Assembly: GCA_016714895.1 (NCBI GenBank)
Contig: JADKBV010000004.1
Coordinates: 907,500-971,499 of the forward strand
Length of the DNA stretch: 64,000 nt
Direction: 5' to 3'
DNA from: Saprospiraceae bacterium
GTDB taxonomy: Bacteria; Bacteroidota; Bacteroidia; Chitinophagales; Saprospiraceae
Shown here: positions 57,704 through 64,000 of the stretch, in pieces
How the letters are laid out: the number at the start of each line of letters is the position of its first letter
Numbering within the stretch: position 1 is the stretch's first letter
Position numbers and translations under genes: made by a program
Notes under the pieces: model-generated
Told to the model about the DNA's origin: nothing
Databases searched by the model: none
Seen by the model: only the letters and a program-made list of their open reading frames with translations

Positions 57704-58206
57704 ATGTTTCACACATCGCATATTCCTTCATTATCACTTCCTAAAATCGTATTTCTGGATGTTTTGATTATTAGTGTGGCCTATTTGATTCCTGCATTAT
57801 CACATATATTACCCCTTCCGTTATACTATCTCGACCCAATGCGGCTGTTTGTATTATTCGGATATTTTATATCCAGAAGTCAGATGAATGGATATGTGCT
57901 TGCAGTGACCATTCCATTGTTTTCGATGTGGACAACGGGTCATCCTGTTTTCGTAAAATCACTGTTGATATTGATGGAACTTTCTGTTAATATTTATTTA
58001 TTTCAAATACTTTCAAGATTTTTTTCAATAAATATTTTTTGGAAGGTGTTGTTTTCCATCATATTCAGTAAATTCATTTATTATCTTTTAAAATATATTT
58101 GTTTACATTAACATGGATTGATGGATCTTTGATTTCAACACCGGTTGTGGTTCAGTTATTGACAATTACTTTTGTTTCAATGGTTATTTTTTATTTTCAA
58201 AGACTA
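57704..58206 (+). CDS. Small polytopic membrane protein (one frame break)
   Basis: 57704-58111 encodes 135 residues with four to five hydrophobic segments (VFLDVLIISVAYLIPALSHI, MRLFVLFGYFI, GYVLAVTIPLFSMWTTGHPV, LLILMELSVNIYLFQIL, FWKVLFSIIFSKFIYYLL). The membrane protein continues in another frame (58099 on: SLISTPVVVQLLTITFVSMV) to about 58205, giving ~165 residues. Not recognised as a family. Starts three bases after the deacetylase-like gene. Confidence 0.5.
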
Positions 58207-58218
58207 AATGGTTTTCTT

Positions 58219-59565
58219 TTGGTAAATAAGATCCGTACGAATGGTTTTGTGAAGATTCATTCCTTTTTAGATGACAAACAAAGGGAAATAACTTCTCTGA
58301 ATTTCATTTATGATGACAAAAAGTTGCTTATGGAACAAATCTCTTCTCTGATAAGGGAGGAAATCAACTTTGAAACGTGTGGCAACAAAAAAATATTTAT
58401 TAAACCCAATTGGGTTAAACATTCTTCAGTTGAATCAGATGAAATCTGCCTCAGGACGCATGACGCAGTTACTTTGGCATTGGTCGAATATGTTTGTTCC
58501 TGCAAAAAATGTTGTCATAGGTGATGCACCGATACAGGGTTGTAAATGGGACAAGATGATATCGGATGATTTTTAAAAGAGATGGAAATAATATCTTCAA
58601 AAAGTCAGGTGCCGATTTTAGTAAAAGATCTGCGCAGGAAAGTAATGAATCTTGCTGAAGAAGATATGGTCAATGTAAGACAGGGTATGGATGATTTTGT
58701 GATTGTTGATGTCGGCAAACAAAGTTATCTTGAAGAAATTACTTCACAAGATAAAAATCAATTCAGAGTCACACACTACAATCCAGACAGATTTATTGAG
58801 TCTCACAAACCGGGAGTACATAAGTACTGTATAACAACAGAATTATTTGATGCGGATATTGTGATTTCTGTACCTAAGATCAAAACCCACGAAAAGTCCG
58901 GCATAACCAATGCTCTCAAAAATATTGTTGGTCTCAACGGTGATAAAGATTTTTTACCTCACCACAGGATTGGTGGCACCAGGGCGGGGGGAGACGCTTA
59001 TCCGGGTTATAACTTGTTTCGACACTGGTCAGAAAAATGTTATGATCAGGCCAACAGAAATTTGGGTAACCGGTCATACTGGATTTGGATCAGAATAGCT
59101 TCTTTTCTTTGGAAAATGTCTTTTCCCGGACAGGAAGACCGCTTTGGAGCCGGATGGTATGGCAATGATACGACTTGGAGAATGGTCATGGATCTAAACC
59201 TTGTTGCCACGTATGCAACAAAAGATGGAAAGCTTTCTGATGAGCCCCAAAGATTGCTGTACAGTCTTTGCGACGGCATCATTGGAGGGCAAAAAGACGG
59301 ACCTTTGACTCCTGAACCATTACCACTCGGAGTATTGATGTTTACAAATGACAGTTCGTGGTGTGATATAACAGCTGCCATTTTAATGGAAATGGAAATT
59401 GGAAGACTTCCGTTATTGCAGGCGGCAGAAGCATTTTCTTCAGAAAGAAAAATCAGATTTTATTTGAATAACAAAGAAATCAATCTTTCTGAAATTAAAC
59501 CTATCTCTATAGAAGCGAAAATGCCTTCAGGATGGGTTGACTATAAAAATCAGATACAACATTGA
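58219..59565 (+). CDS. DUF362 domain protein (frame breaks)
   Basis: About 445 residues. Pieces: 58219-58500 (KKIFIKPNWVKHSSVESDE, LRTHDAVTLALVEYV), ~58490-58575 (VIGDAPIQGCKWDKM) and 58573-59565 (VRQGMDDFVIVDVG, DIVISVPKIKTHEKSGITNA, LKNIVGLNGDKDFLPHHRIG, GDAYPGYNLFRHW, LPLGVLMFTNDSSWCDITA). The FIKPNWV and KIKTHEKSGITNALKNIVG segments define DUF362. No ferredoxin domain is fused. Start codon uncertain (TTG 58219 or GTG 58249). Breaks near 58505 and 58572. Function unknown; the family occurs in some exopolysaccharide loci. Confidence 0.72.
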
Positions 59566-60582
59566 AGATAGCTATTCATAAAACGTTTTGGTCTTCATTT
59601 GCTGAAGACTGGATATTGTATTGTACAAAAAATGATATACCTTTCAAAATTATAGATGGATTCAGCAATGCCGTAATCAACGATGTAGAAGATTGTGATA
59701 TCATTTTGTGGCATCATCATCACACTATTGTCAAAGACAAGCTTATAGCTCAAAAGATTTTATATTCATTGGAGCAGGTAGGGAAAATTGTTTTCCGGAT
59801 TGGAAAACGGGTTGGCATTTTGATGATAAACTGGGTCAGAAATACCTGCTTGAAGCTGTCGGTGCACCTGTGCCTGAATCATATGCGTTTTATCATAAAA
59901 AGGATGCAATGGAATGGGCTGAAACAGCAGAATATCCGAAAGTTTTTAAACTGAGGGGAGGAGCAGGCTCGTTAAATGTAAAATTGGTCAAAAATAAAAT
60001 GGACGCGGATGCATTGATACATCAGGCATTCGGTAGAGGATTCCCCCAATACAATAAAATAGAAGATATAAAAGAAAACCTTCGAAGGTGGCGTATGTCA
60101 AAAGGATCATTAAAAGATGTTTTAAAGAGTTTGCGTCGTATTTTCGTCGGGCACTGAATTCGCAGTGTTTTCCGGTTGAAAAGGATATATATATTTTCAG
60201 GAATTTATGCCCGGAAATGAATTTGACATCAGAATAATTACTGTAGGAAATAAAGCCATTGGAATAAAAAGGATGGTCCGGAAAAATGATTTTCGTGCTT
60301 CCGGGAGCGGCAATATATTATATGATTCAAAAGAAATTGATACAGATTGTATCCGGATTACTTTGAAGTCAGTAAAAATTGGGTGCTATGGTTGTGGCAT
60401 ATGATTTTGTATATAACAAAGAGCACAGACCGGTTATTCTTGAAATCCATTATGTTCTTGCACAAAGATCTTATCATGCATGCCCGCGTTATTGGGATGA
60501 CAATTTGGTTCTCCAAAGAGGCAAAACGGATATTTGTGGTTGCATGGTTGAAGAATTGATAAATACTTATTTTAAAATATAA
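59562..60582 (+). CDS. ATP-grasp protein (frame breaks)
   Basis: About 340 residues, pieces 59562-59770, 59765-60145, 60150-60375 and 60379-60582. Readable: MKIAIHKTFWSSFAEDWILY, FRGGW-type DWKTGWHFDDKLGQKYLLEA, VGAPVPESYAFYHKKDAMEW, YPKVFKLRGGAGSLNVKLVK (ATP-grasp Lys and Gly-rich loop), FQEFMPGNEFDIRIITVGNK, GIKRMVRKNDFRASGSG, and AYDFVYNKEHRPVILEIHYV (Mg-binding-type E-x-x/H near the end). RimK-like carboxylate-amine ligases share this fold. Overlaps the DUF362 stop (TTGA). May couple an amino acid or peptide to a glycan, an inference from fold and locus. Confidence 0.7.
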
Positions 60583-60600
60583 AAAAATAAAATACAATTT

Positions 60601-61443
60601 GTGGATAAATATATTAAAAAAATAAGAACTTCAATAAAAAATATTTTCATCCCTCCTTTATTATCCTTTTAAGTTAAATATAAAACCTCTTAAAATATTA
60701 AGTCGAAAGGAAACTATTGATAAGATAATTAATGAACAACTTTCTGTTGCCAGATTTGGTGATTCTGAATATCTTTATGTTACTGGATTAAGCGATAACC
60801 TGCAAACTACAGATAAAGGACTTCAAGATAAATTAATTAATGTCTTAATAAATCCCAGTAATAAATTGATTGTTTGTCATGTAGATTATTTGAATCTAAA
60901 AGAATCGAGTTTATCTGCCCGATTATCTGCAATATATTTTATACAAAGACTTTTTAAAAGGGTTTTAGAAATTATAGATATAAATAAAGCATTTGGAAAT
61001 TCAATATGACCAGATTTTATTTAGGGTTAAAAGACAGATCACAGTCTCCTGAATTATTCAGTTTAATTAGAAAAATATGGGAATCAAGAGAAATTGTTAT
61101 ACTTGAGGGAGAAAGTACTTTTTTTGGTTTATATTCTGATTTAATAATAAATACTAAAAAAATTGAAAGGATTATTTGTCCTGGAAAACAAGCTTATAAT
61201 TTCTATGACAAAATTTTTAAAACTGTTTCTATTTACCCAAATGATAAATTAATTATTTGTTCTCTTGGAGTTACAGCTACAATTTTGGCAAATGAATTGA
61301 CTAAACTAAACTATCAAGTTATTGATATTGGAAATATTAGCCAAAGAATATTTTGCTTATATATCTGATAATTCAATAAATATGCAAAAGAAAGTGACAT
61401 CTAAAGAAGAATATTTTGCTCAAATTACTTATCAAATAAATTA
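60601..61443 (+). CDS. GT-D-fold glycosyltransferase (SP_1767/DUF1792-like), frame breaks
   Basis: Read from about 60601 with breaks near 60665, 61005 and 61340. Key words: RKETIDKIINEQLSVARFGD then SEYLYVTGLS (the ARFGDGE-type motif of the GT-D family), NMTRFYLGLKDRSQSPELFS, IWESREIVILEGESTFFGLY, IICPGKQAYNFYDKI, IICSLGVTATILANELTKLN, DIGN. About 275 residues, normal for this family, which transfers glucose or other hexoses. AT-rich, and codon use differs from the first half of the locus. Confidence 0.62.
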
Positions 61444-61453
61444 ATTTTACAAA

Positions 61454-62508
61454 TGATACTGTTACAAAGCCTTTTTGCCACCTAAAAAGAATACAATAAG
61501 TTAATAAATGAAATTTGGGAAAGAAATTGGTTAACCAATAATGGGCCATTGGTCAACGAACTTGAATCCAAATTAAAAGATTATTTAGGTTTACAAAATG
61601 TATTATTTTGTCAAACGGAACCATTGCCATACAAATTGCCATTAAAGCTTTAGGCCTGAAGGGTGAAATTATTACAACACCATTTAGTTATGTAGCTACT
61701 ACCAGCAGTATTGTTTGGGAAGGTTGTGAACCTGTTTTTGTTGATATTGACCCTTTAACTTTAAATATTGACCCTAATAAAATTGAAGATTCGATTACAA
61801 AAAATACTTCTGCCATATTGGCTACACATGTATATGGAAATCCATGTGACATTGATAAAATTGAGGCTATTTCCAAAAAATATAACCTCAAGGTAATTTA
61901 TGATGCTGCCCATTGTTTTGGCAACAAATAAAGGGAAATCAGTATTTTCATTTGGAGATGTTGTTACCACAAGCTTTCATGCCACCAAGTATTTCATACT
62001 GTGGAAGGAGGAGCTGTTTTACAAATGACCTGAAAGTCTTACATAAATGGAATATATGAGAAATTTCGGACACGATGGTCCGGAAAGGTTTCAAGGTATC
62101 AACGGTAAAAATTCAGAGTTTCATGCAGCTATGGAAATTGTAAATATAAATTATTTAGACAAGATCTTAGAAAAACGCAAATTTCAATGTCTTCAATATT
62201 ATAAACACTTATCAAATTTTGTTAAATTCATAATAGTGAATGAAAATTGCCATTATAATTTTGCTTATATGCCAATTATTATGAAGAATGAAGAAGAAGT
62301 AATTGAGATAATTACTAATTTGAATAAAAATGAAATTTATCACGACGTTATTTCTATCCGTCACTATCCAACCTAGGTACTTAAAGTCAACAAATCAAAC
62401 ACCTGTTTCTGAAAGTATTTCTAAAAGAGTTTTATGTTTACCATTATTTCACACTCTTTCGAGTTCAAAATCAAACTTATTTGTGAAGTAGTCAAATCTA
62501 GTATTTAA
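61454..62508 (+). CDS. DegT/DnrJ/EryC1 sugar aminotransferase (frame breaks)
   Basis: About 350 residues in at least five frames: LINEIWERNWLTNNGPLVNE, LESKLKDYLGLQNVL, then NGTIAIQIAIKALGLKGEII, TTPFSYVATTSSIVWEGCEP, VIYDAAHCFGNK, DVVTTSFHATKYFHTVEGGA (PLP lysine), MEYMRNFGHDGPERFQGING, KNSEFHAAMEIVNINYLDKI, and FYPSLSN to SESISKRVLCLPLFHTLS at the end. Closest in style to dTDP-4-amino-4,6-dideoxyglucose aminotransferases, which would use the rfbB product. Distinct from the WbpE-like enzyme at 33.6 kb. Confidence 0.72.
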
Positions 62509-62552
62509 AACGTATAAGTAGTTACATTTTTATTGCAATTAAAAAAATACAA

Positions 62553-63583
62553 TTGAAGAGAATTTGTCTTATCTCACCTGGCCTTTAACTATGGGGATGG
62601 AAGAGCCAGTGTTAATTTAGCAAATGCCTTAAATGAAGAGGTTATAAAAAGTTTTCGCTTCGTTATTCTAAAGAACATCATTTTTGATTTAAATGCAAAT
62701 ATAACACTCATTGAACCAAATTTATTTAATATAAATAGTATCTCATTGTTAAAAACGATAACATATTTAAGAAAAATATCAAAACAATAAACCCAGATAG
62801 CACTTTGGTGTTTGGCCAATCTATGGTGCATTATCTATGTTGGCAACCTTTGGTTTTAAAATAAAATTTATTTATCAGAACGTTCCACCTTTTTATGTAT
62901 GGCCATTAAGTCAAAGAATATCAAAAATTTTGCTTCAGCATAAAAAACCTGATGGTTTAATTGCTCAAACTACTATTGCAAAAAAAATATCAACAAGTAT
63001 ATTACGGTAAAAATGTGAAAATAGAAGTTATTCATAATCAAGTTCGAGAAATCAATTACTTTCCTGATATAAGCGTGAAAATAATTTTACTGTTGGACGA
63101 TTTAATGATATTTCCAAAGGGTTTGATTTGTTAATACAAAGTTTTGCGCTAGTTAAAATGAAGATTGCAGATTAGTCTTTGCTGGTGGTGATGAGAATGG
63201 GCAACATCTTGAAATATATTTCTAATTATAATGTTTTGCACAGGATTGATTTTTTAGGTAAAGTACTTAGAATAGATGAGTTTTATGCAAGCAAGTATTT
63301 TTGTATTCCTTCAGATCGGAGGGTTCCCAATGCATTATGTGAAGCAATGGCAGCTGGACTGCCTTGTGTTAGTTTTGATTTTGTGGCATGTTCGAGGGAT
63401 ATTATTGATAACGGGAAGAATGGTATAATTGTTGAATTTGAGTAATTTCAAGAAACTTGCAGAGAAATAGATTTATTGATAAGCAATGAAGAGTTAAGAT
63501 TTAAGGTAGGCTAATTAAAAATTTATATCTGATACCTTAGGAAAAAAAATATTACAAAGAAAATAATTGATTTCATCTTGTAA
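62553..63583 (+). CDS. Glycosyltransferase family 4 (many frame breaks)
   Basis: About 345 residues in many short frames: KRICLISPGL at 62556, RASVNLANALNEE near 62605, NANITLIEPNLFNINSISLL, FKIKFIYQNVPPFYVWPLSQ, DGLIAQTTIAKK, VGRFNDISKGFDLLIQSFAL, LVFAGGDENGQHL, then SRSEGFPNALCEAMAAGLPC-like readings at 63310-63365 and NGIIVEFE. The E-G-F-P-N-A-L-C-E-A-M-A-A-G motif is diagnostic of GT4. Sequence quality is too low to give the exact protein. Confidence 0.65.
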
Positions 63584-63592
63584 ATTTATATG

Positions 63593-64000
63593 ATGGAAAT
63601 TGCGATAATCCAACCATATTTATTTCCCTATATTGGATATTTTCAGTTAATGGAAGCTGTAGATGTTTTTGTTATGTTTGATGATATTCAATATATAAAA
63701 GGAGGTTGGATAAATAGAAACCGAATAAACTCAAAAAATGGTCAAATAATGTTTACACTGCCTTTAGTGAAAGAAAGCCATAAAGAGTTAATTAATGAAA
63801 GATTTATTGATATGTCTCCAATTTTCAAAATGGTCTAAAATACTTTAAAACTATTGAACAATGTTATAAAGCCCTTTTTATAATGATGTTATAAATATTT
63901 TACTACCATTATTTGCCGATGATGCACCTATGTTATTAAGAGTATGTTGAAATGTTTATTACCAAATTAAATATTACGGTTGAATTAATACAAAACTAAT
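63593..64000 (+). CDS. WbqC family protein, partial
   Basis: MEIAIIQPYLFPYIGYFQLM, VDVFVMFDDIQYIKGGWINR and NRINSKNGQIMFTLPLVKES match the WbqC-like family. The frame breaks at about 63825 and continues (FKTIEQCYK, YNDVINILLPLFADDAP) to the right edge, with a further break near 63940. ATG at 63593, or 63590. WbqC proteins accompany DegT aminotransferases in O-antigen loci and are thought to act on amino sugars. Truncated by the window end. Confidence 0.75.

Overview
The window looks like one end of a contig from an uncultured Bacteroidota, most plausibly a Saprospiraceae-like lineage. Evidence: AT-rich DNA, promoters of the TAnnTTTG type, two secreted proteins with type IX secretion (T9SS) C-terminal sorting domains, a PorX response regulator, a GSCFA protein, a GIN-domain (DUF2807) protein, and an UpxY antiterminator in front of an exopolysaccharide locus. 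No rRNA, tRNA or CRISPR array was recognised. The lineage below phylum is an inference.

Layout. 1-4.8 kb: shikimate genes (aroA cut by the left edge, aroB) with osmC, phoH, a SAM hydroxide adenosyltransferase and a small ABM-domain protein. 5.0-11.7 kb: a GIN-domain protein, a 250-bp block of almost pure G/C that is probably not real sequence, and two large T9SS cargo proteins. 12.0-13.6 kb: a complete IS1380-family element with 16-bp inverted ends and a 4-bp target duplication. 13.6-29.1 kb: housekeeping genes (rluF, fabG, SulP transporter, UvrD/RecB-type helicase-nuclease, FAH-family hydrolase, GSCFA protein, porX, HD hydrolase, metH). 29.1-64 kb: a long exopolysaccharide/O-antigen locus, all on the + strand: SLBB export protein, winged-helix regulator, UpxY, nucleotide-sugar genes (ugd, rfbB, rmlA, a WbpO/TviB-type dehydrogenase, a TviC/WbpP-type epimerase, WbpB/D/E/I-type enzymes), a Wzz-like protein, a Wzx flippase, an EpsG-like polymerase, glycosyltransferases, asparagine synthase, a deacetylase-like protein, a DUF362 protein, an ATP-grasp protein, a second DegT aminotransferase and WbqC.

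How the genes work together. The wbp-type set would turn UDP-GlcNAc into UDP-GlcNAcA, then through WbpB (oxidation at C3), WbpE (transamination), WbpD (N-acetylation) and WbpI (C2 epimerisation) into UDP-ManNAc3NAcA. rmlA and rfbB supply dTDP-4-keto-6-deoxyglucose. Wzx, the EpsG/Wzy-like protein, the Wzz-like protein and the SLBB protein form a flippase/polymerase/export route. UpxY probably lets RNA polymerase run through the long operon.

The most unusual pattern is four S23/IVS-type four-helix-bundle genes (33.2, 39.8, 41.7 and 45.7 kb). Each sits in a junction of the exopolysaccharide operon, is bracketed by its own pair of imperfect inverted repeats, and ends close to the start codon of the next sugar gene. 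At the fourth copy the right arm has become the N-terminal codons of the next gene. They resemble the intervening sequences of 23S rRNA, but here they lie in an mRNA.

Data quality. Reading frames are mostly clean up to about 47 kb, apart from isolated single-base indels, often in homopolymers. After that almost every gene is broken several times, as expected of a low-coverage long-read contig end. Most broken genes there are likely intact in the organism and are annotated here as single genes with the frame breaks listed.
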